Part shown: positions 5,213 through 5,345 of the stretch, one piece after another
Numbering within the stretch: position 1 is the stretch's first letter
Layout of the letters: every line of letters starts with the position of its first letter
Notes under the pieces: generated by a model
The model's input: only the letters and a program-made list of their open reading frames with translations
Databases searched by the model: none
Told to the model about the DNA's origin: nothing
Position numbers and translations under genes: made by a program
Assembly (NCBI GenBank): GCA_007136145.1
Contig: SLHN01000157.1
Coordinates: 1 to 5,345 of the forward strand
Length of the DNA stretch: 5,345 nt
Origin: Thioalkalivibrio sp.
GTDB lineage: Bacteria > Pseudomonadota > Gammaproteobacteria > Ectothiorhodospirales > Ectothiorhodospiraceae
Reading direction: 5' to 3'

Positions 5213-5243
5213 AGGGGAGGTGCCTTATTCAGGATTGGAGCCC

Positions 5244-5273
5244 ATAAGACTACGCCATCAACGAGTCAGGCAA
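5244..5273 (-). promoter_or_regulatory. Candidate sigma-70 promoter of the 98-residue protein gene
   Basis: Read leftward, TTGCCT (5273-5268) and TCTTAT (5249-5244) each match four of six consensus bases and are separated by 18 bases. Transcription would start near 5237, leaving a leader of about 25 bases before the ATG at 5212. Confidence 0.3.
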
Positions 5274-5320
5274 AAACCGTGACGGCGAAAGGGGGCATCG
5301 AGGTACATCGGGCGTGGGGC

Positions 5321-5345
5321 GGCGCAATTCGCTGCGCTCATTGGC
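5321..5345. repeat. Partial palindromic intergenic unit at the window edge
   Basis: CAAT (5325-5328) and ATTG (5340-5343) enclose TCGCTGCGCTC, flanked by GGCG on the left and GC at the edge. The arrangement resembles the GC-rich palindromic units common between proteobacterial genes, and it appears to continue past the window. It lies upstream of the 98-residue protein gene; the rest of 5213-5345 shows only the weak promoter candidate. Confidence 0.35.

Overview
The window reads as a piece of chromosome from a GC-rich proteobacterium, most likely a gammaproteobacterium. This is inferred from codon choice, the gene families present and the palindromic intergenic repeats; no marker gene fixes the taxon. 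No rRNA, tRNA, CRISPR array, transposase or phage gene is visible.

From left to right: (1) a leftward gene cut by the left edge (1-445), encoding the N-terminus of an uncharacterised protein with one canonical EF-hand-like calcium loop; (2) a 170-base divergent spacer (446-615) with two adjacent hairpins; (3) a rightward patatin-like phospholipase of the RssA type (616-1545); (4) a rightward gene for a 123-residue protein with one membrane anchor (1636-2007); (5) a stretch of about 340 bases (2008-2347) holding a short ORF with a good ribosome site, an 18-base-arm inverted repeat and competing small hairpins; (6) a six-helix membrane diguanylate cyclase with intact GGDEF and inhibitory I-site (about 2348-3451); (7) a 235-base spacer with a degenerate palindromic repeat and a weak promoter candidate; (8) a PAPS-dependent sulfotransferase-family gene (3687-4793); (9) a compact palindromic element filling the gap between convergent genes (4807-4912); (10) a leftward gene for a 98-residue helical protein of unknown function (4916-5212), followed by its upstream region and a further partial palindromic repeat at the right edge.

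The genes do not form one obvious pathway. Lipid hydrolysis, c-di-GMP synthesis and sulfuryl transfer are all often linked to the cell envelope or surface, but nothing here ties them into one system. The most unexplained part is the leader of the diguanylate cyclase gene (2008-2347). It may be a structured regulatory leader with a short upstream peptide, or the remains of a small gene whose last codon overlaps the cyclase start. The second point of interest is a family of palindromic intergenic units, with one clear copy and two more diverged or partial ones.
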